Notes under the pieces: generated by a model
The model's input: only the letters and a program-made list of their open reading frames with translations
Databases searched by the model: none
What the model was told of the DNA's origin: nothing
In this document: positions 7,904 to 14,887 of the stretch, one piece after another
How the letters are laid out: each line of letters starts with the position of its first letter
Position numbering within the stretch: position 1 is the first letter of the stretch
Assembly (NCBI RefSeq): GCF_040363165.1
Contig: NZ_BSRG01000004.1
Span: forward strand, 1 to 64,000
Source of the DNA: Thermus sp. LT1-2-5
GTDB taxonomy: Bacteria; Deinococcota; Deinococci; Deinococcales; Thermaceae
DNA: 64,000 bases
Reading direction: 5' to 3'
Position numbers and translations under genes: made by a program

Positions 7904-9943
7904 CTAGCAGGATTGTGGCCCAGGCGCAAATCCCGCCAGGCGCAAGGGTTCCACCTCCACCGGGGTGCTGTGGAAGGTGCTCCCGCCCCCCAGGTCCGTG
8001 AGCCCTTCCCCGGTGAGGTGGTTCACCCCTTTGCCGTCGGGGGCCCACCGCTCCCACCAGGTGCCCTCGAGGACCACCACCCCGGGCCTGGGGGCCTCGC
8101 TCACCCGGGCCTTGCGGGTGATCCGCCCCCAGGGGGAGCGGATGTGGACCAGCATCCCGTCGGCAATCCCCCGGGCCCTTGCGTCCTCGGGGTGGATGAG
8201 GAGCAGGGGCTCCCCCCCTTCCGCCGCCACCAGGGCCTCCACGTTCCCGTAGGTGGTGTTGAGGAAGCGGTGGGCGGGCGGGGTGAGGAGGATTAGGGGG
8301 TATTCCGGCCGGGGCTCCGTGGGGATGACCTGGGGAGGGGGGCTAAAGCGCACGGGGCCTCGGGCGAAGGGCAGGAAGGGCTTGGGGAGGTTGAGCTTGA
8401 GGAAGCCCTCCCGCTTGAGCCGTTCCAGGGTGATCCCCTCCAGGTAGGGGTGGTCCGTGGCCAGGAGGCTTTGGGCCACCTCCTCGGCGCTCCAGTAGAG
8501 GGTGGGCTCCTTCAGGCCGAGCCGCCTGGCCAGCTCCCGGAAGACCCAGGTGTTGGGCCTCGCCTCCCCTTCGGGCTCGGCCAAGGGCTCGTTCCAGGAG
8601 AGGTAGTAGTGGCCGTAGCTGGTGTAGAGGTCGGGGTGCTCGTGGAAGAGGGTGGCGGGGAGGAGGTAGTCGGCGAAGAGGGCGGTTTCCGTCCTCACCT
8701 GTTCCAGGACCACGGTGAAGAGGTCCTCCCGCTCCAGCCCCGCCCGCACCCTTCCCGTGTTGGGGGCCACCACCAGGGGGTTGCTGTTGAAGACGAAGAG
8801 GGCCCGGATGGGCGGGGTGAGCTCGGTGAGGGCGGTGCCCAGCTGGTTCATGTTGATGGCCCGGGCCTTGGGGTTGGGGCGGAAGTAGCCCTCGTGGGGG
8901 TGGCCTCCCTCCAGGAGGTGCCGCCCCCCAAGGAAGCGCTTGTTTAGGGGAAAGGCCCCGCTGGTGGAGAGCATGGCCCCGCAGCCCGGGTAGCGCCAGG
9001 CCCCGAGGAGGGCCGGGAGGAGGATCACCGCCCTGAGGGCGTTTCCGCCCCCCGGGTGGCGGGTCATGCCGTAGCCCACCCGCAGGAAGACCCGTTTGGC
9101 CTCGCCCAGCTCCCGGGCCAGGGCCTCTATGGCCTCCTTGTCTATGCCGGTGAGGGCGCTCGCTCGCTCGGGAGGCCAGGCCTCCGCCTCCTGGCGGAAG
9201 GCCTCCACCCCCGTGGCCGCCTCCTCCAGGTAGGTCCAGTCCACCAGGCCCTCCCGGAAGAGGACGTGGGCCAGGGCGTAGGCCAAGGCGGCGTCGGTGC
9301 CGGGGCGGATTTTGAGGTGGAGGTGGGCGAAGCGGCTCGTGAGGTTCTCGTAGGGATCGATGTGGACCACCTTGGCCCCCCGGGCCTTGGCCTCCTTGAG
9401 GAAGGGGGTGAGGTGGCTGTGGGTGGAAAGGCTGTTGATGCCCCAAAGGAGGATGTAGCGGGCGTTTTCCGGGAGGTCCTCGAGGTCAGGGGCGAGGCGG
9501 GGCCCGTAGGTCATCTCCCAGGCGGCGCTCCCCGCGGTGGCGCAGATGGTCTCCAGGAGCTCGCTGGCCCCGATGGCCCGGAAGAAGGCCAGGGGGTGTT
9601 GGTTTTCTATGAGCCCCATGGTGCCGGCGTAGTTGTAGGGGAGGACCGCCTCGCCCCCCTCGCGGTCCAGGATGTCCCTGAGCCTTTCGGCGATGGCGTC
9701 CAAAGCCTCTTTCCAGGAGACCCTTTCGAACCGCCCCTCCCCCTTGCGCCCCACCCGGCGCATGGGGTAGAGGAGCCGTTCCTTCACCCTCTCGGGGTAG
9801 CGGTAGGTCTTGGCGCAGGCGAAGCCCCGGGTGATGGGGTGGCGGGGATCCCCCTCCACCCGCACCAGGCGGCCTCCCTCTAGGGTGAGGAGGAGGCTAC
9901 AGGCGTCGGGGCAGTCCAGGGGGCAGGTGGCGCGGGCCCTCAT
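7904..9943 (-). CDS. Molybdopterin-dependent oxidoreductase with [4Fe-4S] site
   Basis: This 679-residue member of the DMSO-reductase superfamily should transfer electrons through a molybdenum or tungsten bis-MGD cofactor. The N-terminus carries a cluster motif: Cys7, Cys11, Cys15 and Cys43 (ATCPLDCPDACS ... GFACAKTYRY). Large MGD-binding domains and the C-terminal molydopterin-dinucleotide binding domain (about 540-679) are present. There is no signal peptide, so it should act in the cytoplasm. No small Fe-S or membrane subunit is adjacent. ATG 9943 is preferred over an upstream ATG because residue 1 then directly precedes the cluster motif and the gene begins 4 bp after the esterase stop. 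Substrate unknown; formate- or thiosulfate-type enzymes are possible. Confidence 0.87.
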   Translation of the reverse strand: MRARATCPLDCPDACSLLLTLEGGRLVRVEGDPRHPITRGFACAKTYRYPERVKERLLYPMRRVGRKGEGRFERVSWKEALDAIAERLRDILDREGGEAVLPYNYAGTMGLIENQHPLAFFRAIGASELLETICATAGSAAWEMTYGPRLAPDLEDLPENARYILLWGINSLSTHSHLTPFLKEAKARGAKVVHIDPYENLTSRFAHLHLKIRPGTDAALAYALAHVLFREGLVDWTYLEEAATGVEAFRQEAEAWPPERASALTGIDKEAIEALARELGEAKRVFLRVGYGMTRHPGGGNALRAVILLPALLGAWRYPGCGAMLSTSGAFPLNKRFLGGRHLLEGGHPHEGYFRPNPKARAINMNQLGTALTELTPPIRALFVFNSNPLVVAPNTGRVRAGLEREDLFTVVLEQVRTETALFADYLLPATLFHEHPDLYTSYGHYYLSWNEPLAEPEGEARPNTWVFRELARRLGLKEPTLYWSAEEVAQSLLATDHPYLEGITLERLKREGFLKLNLPKPFLPFARGPVRFSPPPQVIPTEPRPEYPLILLTPPAHRFLNTTYGNVEALVAAEGGEPLLLIHPEDARARGIADGMLVHIRSPWGRITRKARVSEAPRPGVVVLEGTWWERWAPDGKGVNHLTGEGLTDLGGGSTFHSTPVEVEPLRLAGFAPGPQSC

Positions 9944-9947
9944 GCCC

Positions 9948-11489
9948 CTATAGTAGGCCAAGGGCCTCGAGGGGGCCGCACCGCGCCTCATAGGGGTCGG
10001 GGAGAAGTCCTAGGGGGACGTCCAGCCGCAGGAGGTACCCCTCCCGGTAGAGGGGCCAGCGGGGCCATCCCTTAGGCTCCCCTTCCCGGGCAAAGCCCGT
10101 CCAGTAGCGGCGCATCCGCTTTCCCAGCCACTCCCCCTTTTCCCAGGCCTCCGCCCCCAGGAAGAGGGGGAGGAAGGGGGGCGCGTGGAGGTGGCCAAAA
10201 AGGGGGGCGAGCTCCAGGCCGTGGAAGCTTCCTAGCCCCTCGAGGCCAGGGACGCGGAAGGTGAAGAGGTAGGCGTAGGTGGGGGCGTGGGGGCTCTGCA
10301 GGCGGGCCGCCTGCAGGGAGGGGCAGAGGAGGGTGAGGTCGGTCTGGAGCTCCCCCCAGGCGGCTTGGGGGTTCGGGTGGCGCCTTCGGTAAACCCCAAG
10401 AAGGGTTTCCGCTTGGTCCGGGGAGAGCCCGGATTCCTGAAGCCTCCTCCGCGCTTCCTCCCAGTCCCGGGGCCCCAGGAGCCCCTGGAGGGCGGGGAAG
10501 GTGACCTCCTCGGCGTTGGCCCCGGCGATGAGGGGGATGCCCTGGGCTTTCCCTTGCCGGAGCGCCTCCTTGGGGTCTTGGGGCAGGAGGGGGGAGCGGT
10601 GGGGCTTGAAGGGCCCCGTGCGGAAGACGGAGGGCCGGGAGAGGAAGCGGCCCATGGCCTCCAGGGTGGCCTCGCGGGGGAGGAGGCGCTCCAGGGGCAG
10701 GCCCCGCAGGCAGGCGAGGTCCTTTGGGTCGCAGCCCCGCTCCTTGGCCCAGGCCTCCCCGAAGGGGAAGTCCTCCTCCAAGGGCCTCGTGTAGGTGCAC
10801 CCCCCGGACTGGAGAATGGCCCGGTGGAAGAGCCCCTGGGCCTCGGGGGTGGCGAGGAGGGTGCAGACCAGCATGCCCCCGGCGGACTCCCCGAAGAGGG
10901 TGACGTTCTTTGGGTTGCCCCCGAAGTGGCGGGCGTAGCGCTGCACGAAGCGCAGGGCCTCGAGGACGTCCAAAAGGGCATAGTTCCCCACCGCCCTCGG
11001 GTCTTCCTGGGCCAGGGCGGGAAGGGCCAAAAAGCCCAGGGGCCCCAGGCGGTAGTTGGGGGCCACCACCATAACGCCCTCCTGAACCAGGCGGTGCCCC
11101 CGGTAGATGGGTTCGGCTCCGGCCCCCGAGGTGAAGGCGCCCCCGTGGAGGTAGACCATGATGGGAAACCCTTCCGGGGGCGGGGCCTCGAGGGGGAGGT
11201 AGAGGTTCAGCACCAGGCAGTCCTCCCGTTGTGGCGGGATGGGCCCGCCGAACCACTCCGTGATCCCCGGCGTTTGGGGGCAGGCCACCACCTCCTGGCC
11301 CACGCCTGGGGGCCAGGCCTGGACGGGTTCGGGCGCCTTGAACCGCTCCGCCTTAGCGTAAGGGAGCCCATAGAAGGCGATGGCCTCGCCCTCTATCCGC
11401 CCCTGGGCCTTGCCCAAGGGGGTATGGACGGTGAAGCCCTGCGCCAGGGCTATTCCGAACAGGACCAGCAACCCCACTTTCTTCGGCAT
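9948..11489 (-). CDS. Secreted type-B carboxylesterase
   Basis: This 513-residue alpha/beta hydrolase resembles p-nitrobenzyl esterases and other type-B carboxylesterases. The nucleophile Ser202 is in GESAGG, the oxyanion loop HGG is at 115-117, and the GNYALLDVLEAL segment is typical. The N-terminus (MPKKVGLLVLFGIALAQGF) is a plausible Sec signal peptide, so the enzyme is probably exported. It is read from a leaderless promoter and lies 4 bp upstream of the molybdopterin enzyme, forming one transcription unit. Confidence 0.9.
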   Translation of the reverse strand: MPKKVGLLVLFGIALAQGFTVHTPLGKAQGRIEGEAIAFYGLPYAKAERFKAPEPVQAWPPGVGQEVVACPQTPGITEWFGGPIPPQREDCLVLNLYLPLEAPPPEGFPIMVYLHGGAFTSGAGAEPIYRGHRLVQEGVMVVAPNYRLGPLGFLALPALAQEDPRAVGNYALLDVLEALRFVQRYARHFGGNPKNVTLFGESAGGMLVCTLLATPEAQGLFHRAILQSGGCTYTRPLEEDFPFGEAWAKERGCDPKDLACLRGLPLERLLPREATLEAMGRFLSRPSVFRTGPFKPHRSPLLPQDPKEALRQGKAQGIPLIAGANAEEVTFPALQGLLGPRDWEEARRRLQESGLSPDQAETLLGVYRRRHPNPQAAWGELQTDLTLLCPSLQAARLQSPHAPTYAYLFTFRVPGLEGLGSFHGLELAPLFGHLHAPPFLPLFLGAEAWEKGEWLGKRMRRYWTGFAREGEPKGWPRWPLYREGYLLRLDVPLGLLPDPYEARCGPLEALGLL

Positions 11490-11497
11490 ATTGCAAT

Positions 11498-11526
11498 CTT
11501 ATACCTGGTTCACGTTCTATAGCCAA
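11498..11526 (-). promoter_or_regulatory. Leaderless promoter of the carboxylesterase operon
   Basis: On the minus strand TTGGCT (11521-11526) is separated by 17 nt from TATAAG (11498-11503), and the esterase ATG follows 8 nt after the -10 box. There is no Shine-Dalgarno sequence. This is the leaderless arrangement common in Thermus. Confidence 0.6.
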
Positions 11527-11609
11527 GACCCACGGGGAGTTTTGCCCGCAACCCCGGGTAGGGAACCCTTTCCGTGTATCCGCCGAGGAGGCCGGTAAGT
11601 CCCCTGGGC

Positions 11610-11634
11610 TACCCTGGGGATGCTCCCCAGGGTA
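11610..11634. other. Perfect 10-bp hairpin in CRISPR upstream region
   Basis: TACCCTGGGG and CCCCAGGGTA form a perfect 10-bp stem around a 5-nt loop. No T-run follows on either strand, so it is not an ordinary intrinsic terminator. Apart from this and the promoter-like site further on, I see no gene in 11527-12016. Confidence 0.5.
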
Positions 11635-11787
11635 CGGCTCCGGTGGCTGCGAGATGAGATAGTTGCTTCCCTAATCTGCCTAAATACGACCGAACAGGCA
11701 TGTTTGACACTTCCCCAAAGCGAAAGGTTGATGCCAGGCTCCTTCTTGCCCTGTGTTTGGACTTGGTCAACGTTTCCGGTCTTGTGC

Positions 11788-12016
11788 TATACTTGGGGTG
11801 TCGGCCCTGGCCGACGGGGTTCTTGAAAGCCAGTTTTTCCCTTGAGGAAGGCGAATATGCGCTTTTCCCTTCTCATCGACCCTTCCGCAAGTGGCTTGCG
11901 AACGGGTTAAACCCCCAAAAACCGCCCTTATACGGCGTGTGCATATTCCAAGCTTCATCTTTCTCACAAACCCCCCTCCAGGAGTGCCGTCCAGGACGTA
12001 GCAGAAAAGGGGGTGC
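11788..12016 (+). promoter_or_regulatory. Probable CRISPR leader with extended -10 promoter
   Basis: An extended -10 element (TGCTATACT, hexamer 11788-11793) reads toward the array. It is followed at 11800-11815 by a perfect 7-bp dyad (GTCGGCC/GGCCGAC) and then about 200 bp of A/T-richer DNA ending at the first repeat. Leader placement on this side agrees with the degenerate repeat at the other end and with the ATTGCGAC 3' end of each repeat. The -35 is weak. Confidence 0.5.
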
Positions 12017-12144
12017 CTTGCACGAGATGCTTCCCCGTCAGGGGATTGCGACTTTCGCAACTCTTCAAAGAACTTTTCCTTGGGCTTTTCGACGGGGGTT
12101 GCACGAGATGCTTCCCCGTCAGGGGATTGATACGGTCTTCTTAG

Positions 12145-13095
12145 TCAAGCCACCGGTTCCAGCCGACCGGCGTAGTAGGCCCTGAGCCGCCCCATCATCC
12201 GCCGCAAAAGCTTGTGGGCCACCGCCAAAAGGGCCTGCTTCTTCCGCTTGCCCCGGGAAAGCAACCGGTGGTAGAAGGCTAGCATCTCCGGGTCATGCCG
12301 CACCGCCACCAAAGCCCCCATGTAAAGCCGCTTCCGCAAGAGACTAGGCCCCTTCTTGGAAAGCCGGCTCCGCTCCACCGTCTTCCCCGACTCCTCCCGC
12401 TCCGGGATGAGCCCGGCGTAGGAGGCCGCCTCCTTCGCCCGGCCCCAAAGGTGGGGCGGCACTAGGGCCAGCACTGCCGCCGCCACCTGGGGACCTACTC
12501 CCGGGAGCGCCAGGAGAACCCCGGACTCGGGGAAGGTTTCCAGAAGGGCCCGGATTCTTTCCTCCACCTCCTCTAGGAGCTCCCGTACCAAGGCCAGCTC
12601 CCTCTGGAGGAGGGCCATGACCCCCTGGCTTCCCGCCCACGTGGCGGCCTCCCGTTGGTTCAGGATGGCCCTTTCCCGCCGGGCCAGGTCTTCCTGGTAC
12701 CCCACCAGGGCCTTGAGCTCTTGGAGGGCCTGGGGGGGAGGGGTGTAGGCCCGGAGTTCCTCCCGGTAAACCTGGGCGTAGCGGGCGAGGAGGAAGGCGT
12801 CTTGGCGGTCGGTCTTGTTGCGCTCCGCCATGGCCTTGCGGAAGGCGGCCAGGTGGTAGGGGTTGACCAGGGCTACGTGGAAGCCCCTGGCCACCAGGAG
12901 GTTGAGGAGGGGGAGGTGGTAGACGCTGCTGGGTTCCAGGGCCACCCAGGTGGGGCGGTGGTGGGCCAGGGCGGAGAGGAGGGCTTGGCGGCCTTCCTCG
13001 GTGTTGGGGAAGCGGAGACGGGTGGGTTTGGCAGAGGGGGAGACCAAGGCCAGGTCCAGGTGGGGTTTGCTGACGTCAATGCCTGCGAAGAGCAT
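12145..13095 (-). CDS. IS110-family DEDD recombinase (transposase)
   Basis: The 316-residue protein has the RuvC-like DEDD N-terminal domain with Asp7 (FAGIDVSK), Glu54 (VALEPSSVYH), Asp96 and Asp99 (KTDRQDA). A coiled-coil middle part spans about 125-190. The C-terminal Transposase_20 domain has LPGVGPQVAAAVLA (197-210) and the serine motif RLSKKGPSLLRKRLY with Ser246 as the likely nucleophile. All catalytic residues are intact, so the element may be active. AAAGGAGG lies 6 nt before the ATG. The TGA stop overlaps the TTGACT that would become a -35 box on circularisation. Confidence 0.95.
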   Translation of the reverse strand: MLFAGIDVSKPHLDLALVSPSAKPTRLRFPNTEEGRQALLSALAHHRPTWVALEPSSVYHLPLLNLLVARGFHVALVNPYHLAAFRKAMAERNKTDRQDAFLLARYAQVYREELRAYTPPPQALQELKALVGYQEDLARRERAILNQREAATWAGSQGVMALLQRELALVRELLEEVEERIRALLETFPESGVLLALPGVGPQVAAAVLALVPPHLWGRAKEAASYAGLIPEREESGKTVERSRLSKKGPSLLRKRLYMGALVAVRHDPEMLAFYHRLLSRGKRKKQALLAVAHKLLRRMMGRLRAYYAGRLEPVA

Positions 13096-13119
13096 GCTTT
13101 ACCTCCTTTGCTAGACTGA

Positions 13120-13283
13120 GGGAGGTGGCCACCCGACCCCGTGTGCCGTCCATGTGGATGCGGTCGTGGAAGACCGGGATACGGTGCGGCAGGGAGGCCG
13201 GGGCGGGTGGCTACCCATCAATCCCGCGGGCGTGGTGGCCCGGCAACCTGAGCGGTAGAGCCTCCCTCATGGGGGAAGATACA
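13120..13283 (-). ncRNA. Predicted bridge RNA of the IS110 element
   Basis: On the recombinase strand, two stem / internal loop / stem structures can be drawn. Loop 1 (13211-13258): outer stem CTACC/GGTAG, inner hairpin CGGGC-CACCAC-GCCCG; its left side holds AGGTTGC (13243-13249) and its right side GGGATTG (13219-13225), matching left and right target halves. Loop 2 (13144-13191): outer stem TGCCG/CGGCA, inner hairpin CGGTC-TTCCAC-GACCG; its left side holds ACCGTATC (13178-13185) and its right side ACATG (13151-13155), matching the element's two ends. The order target loop then donor loop is that of the IS621 bridge RNA. The 5' and 3' ends are approximate. Confidence 0.8.
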
Positions 13284-13686
13284 TGCGACCTCCACGGAGG
13301 CCTTAGCGATGGCCTCGCGGGCCAGCTCCTCCGGTTGCACGAGATGCTTCCCCGTCAGGGGATTGCGACCGCAAAACCACGGGGTCGCCTTCCAGGAGGG
13401 AGAGAAGTCGCAAGTTGCACGAGATGCTTCCCCGTCAGGGGATTGCGACTCCCAGCGACCCCCCTTCTCCCAGAGCCTGATTATGACGTTGCACGAGATG
13501 CTTCCCCGTCAGGGGATTGCGACAAGGCCACCATTGGGTCCTTTGCGTGCCTCACAAAGGACCGCGCGGGTTGCACGAGATGCTTCCCCGTCAGGGGATT
13601 GCGACGGGTGGAAGAAGTGGGTAATGGCGGCCGCTGCCCATAAAGGCAGGGTTGCACGGGATGCTTCCCCGTCAGGGAATTAGCAC

Positions 13687-13720
13687 CGCCCCCTCAGGCC
13701 ATGCCTCCTGGGCGGGGGCT
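13687..13720 (+). terminator. Possible terminator after the CRISPR array
   Basis: GCCCCC and GGGGGC enclose an inner CAGG/CCTG stem and are followed by TTTCT directly after the degenerate last repeat. It could end the array transcript before rnhB; the short T-run makes this weak. Confidence 0.35.
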
Positions 13721-13774
13721 TTCTGAGCCCGCTTTACCGCCCCGGGGCCTTGGGGTAGGCTCTTCGGGGGAGCC

Positions 13775-14401
13775 GTGGAGCCTATAGAGGCCGTTTTCTG
13801 GCGGAAGGGTTTGCGGGTGGCGGGCTTGGATGAGGCGGGCCGGGGGGCCTGGGCGGGGCCCATCGTGGTGGGGGCCGTGGTCCTGCCCCCGGGCTGCTAC
13901 CCCTTTCGCGACTCCAAGCTCCTCACCCCCAAGGCTCGAGCCCGCTGGGCGGAGGAGGTGAAGCGCCTGGCCCTGGCCTGGGCCCTGGGGGTGGCGGAGG
14001 TGGAGGAGGTGGACCGGCTTGGGGTGCTACAGGCCACCTTTTTAGCGGCGGAGCGGGCGCTTCGGGCCCTTTCCCTGCCCCCCCAAGCCCTGGTCACGGA
14101 CTACCTGGCCCTTTCCACCCCCCTTCCCCTCCTCGCCCCGCCCAAGGCCGAAGAGAAAAGCCCCTCCGTGGCGGCGGCCAGCATCCTGGCCAAGGTGCAT
14201 CGGGACGCCCTCATGGAGGCCCTTGACCGCCTTTATCCCGGCTACGGCTTCGCCCGGCACAAGGGCTATGGCACGGAGGAGCACCAAAGGGCGCTTTGGG
14301 CCCTCGGGCCTTCCCCCATCCACCGTCGGCGCTTCGCTCCCGTGGCCCAGGCTCCCTTAAGGTTTTCTGAAGGCGAGGGGGAAGGGGAGGGCGTAGCCTA
14401 G
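13775..14401 (+). CDS. rnhB: Ribonuclease HII
   Basis: RNase HII cleaves RNA in RNA-DNA hybrids and removes ribonucleotides from DNA. The 208-residue protein has the first catalytic pair Asp19-Glu20 in GLDEAGRGAWAGP, the conserved SKLLTPKAR helix, ASILAKVHRD, and HKGYGT near the C-terminal end of the domain. Length is normal for bacterial RNase HII. Translation probably starts at GTG 13775 after a GGGGGAG. The C-terminus ends in a short Glu-Gly repeat. The lipoprotein gene follows 15 bp downstream. Confidence 0.95.
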   Translation: MEPIEAVFWRKGLRVAGLDEAGRGAWAGPIVVGAVVLPPGCYPFRDSKLLTPKARARWAEEVKRLALAWALGVAEVEEVDRLGVLQATFLAAERALRALSLPPQALVTDYLALSTPLPLLAPPKAEEKSPSVAAASILAKVHRDALMEALDRLYPGYGFARHKGYGTEEHQRALWALGPSPIHRRRFAPVAQAPLRFSEGEGEGEGVA

Positions 14402-14416
14402 AGAGAGGAGGTGTCT

Positions 14417-14887
14417 ATGCGCTTCTTGGCCCTGTTGCTTGCGGGGCTCCTTTCGGGGTGTACGGTTACCCTTCAAGGGGTTTCCCTCTCCTACCGTTTG
14501 GACTTCGCCCCTGCTATCCGCTATTTCGCGCCGGACCGGGGGCCAGGAGCCACGTACTTTTTAGGGGAAGAAGTGCGGTTTTTCCTCACCCTGGATGCTC
14601 CCGGCTGGATTACCCTGGTGGTCCTTGACCCCGATGGCCGCACGTATACTCTGGATAACTTCCACTTATCTTCAGGGACGCACGTGCTGCCTCCCGGGGC
14701 CTACCGCTACGTCCTTACGCCCCCCAGGGGCCTTCACCGGGTGCGGGCTGTTTATACCGATCGTTATCCGGGTTCGCTGCGCTTGGAGGGGCTTTACACC
14801 GATTGGGATGCCCGCTTGAGGGTATATCTGGAAGCCTCGAGGGCAAGCCGGTACCAGGTGGCTGAAACCCACTTCTACGTGTACTAG
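14417..14887 (+). CDS. Small lipoprotein with DUF4384-like domain
   Basis: This 156-residue protein begins with a lipoprotein signal peptide; the lipobox LLSGC places the lipidated cysteine near residue 14, so it is probably anchored outside the membrane. The remainder is beta-rich (YFLGEEVRFFLTLDAPGWITLVVLDPDGRTYTL), as in DUF4384 domains. ATG 14417 is chosen over the in-frame GTG at 14411 because AGGAGG at 14405-14410 is then 6 nt upstream. The last 4 bp overlap the convergent aroB stop. Function unknown. Confidence 0.75.
   Translation: MRFLALLLAGLLSGCTVTLQGVSLSYRLDFAPAIRYFAPDRGPGATYFLGEEVRFFLTLDAPGWITLVVLDPDGRTYTLDNFHLSSGTHVLPPGAYRYVLTPPRGLHRVRAVYTDRYPGSLRLEGLYTDWDARLRVYLEASRASRYQVAETHFYVY

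Larger units (their letters stand above)
12130..13285 (-). mobile_element. IS110-family insertion sequence inside a CRISPR repeat
   Basis: The 1156-bp element splits the repeat between ATTG and CGAC. A TG dinucleotide (CA on the element's coding strand) is present at both junctions, 12128-12129 and 13284-13285; only one belongs to the original repeat. There are no terminal inverted repeats and no longer target duplication, as usual for IS110 elements. It encodes one DEDD recombinase and about 190 bp of noncoding DNA upstream of it, the IS110-group layout. The exact ends are uncertain by the 2 bp of the shared core. Confidence 0.9.
12017..13686 (+). CRISPR. Orphan CRISPR array (7 repeats) interrupted by an IS110 element
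   Basis: The 36-bp repeat begins GTTGCACGAGATGC, contains the hairpin CCCC-GTCA-GGGG and ends GGGGATTGCGAC. Copies: 12017-12052 (first base C instead of G), 12098-12129 continued at 13286-13289 (split by the element), 13334-13369, 13414-13449, 13488-13523, 13570-13605, and 13651-13686 (about six mismatches, trailer end). Spacers are 45, 44, 44, 38, 46 and 45 bp. The ATTGCGAC end equals the crRNA 5' handle known from Thermus type III systems. No cas gene lies in the window, so Cas6 and effectors must act in trans. Spacer 2 was reconstructed by placing CGAC at 13286-13289 after the element. Confidence 0.95.

Noticed and set aside
10072-11256. 394-aa second frame inside the carboxylesterase gene
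   Set aside because: Same-strand shadow rich in Gly, Pro, Arg and His; the esterase frame has the catalytic motifs and signal peptide.
11700-12185. 161-aa open frame across the CRISPR leader and first two repeats
   Set aside because: It contains the repeat twice in translation and ends in the insertion element; no ribosome-binding site.
12130-13285. Terminal inverted repeats of the insertion sequence
   Set aside because: None longer than a few bases; the common GATAC near both ends is explained by the core and the donor guide, and IS110 elements normally lack them.
13125-13683. Open frames of 172 and 124 aa across the CRISPR repeats and bridge-RNA region
   Set aside because: They translate the repeat itself (recurring LHEMLPRQG and ARDASPSGD), so they are artefacts of the array.
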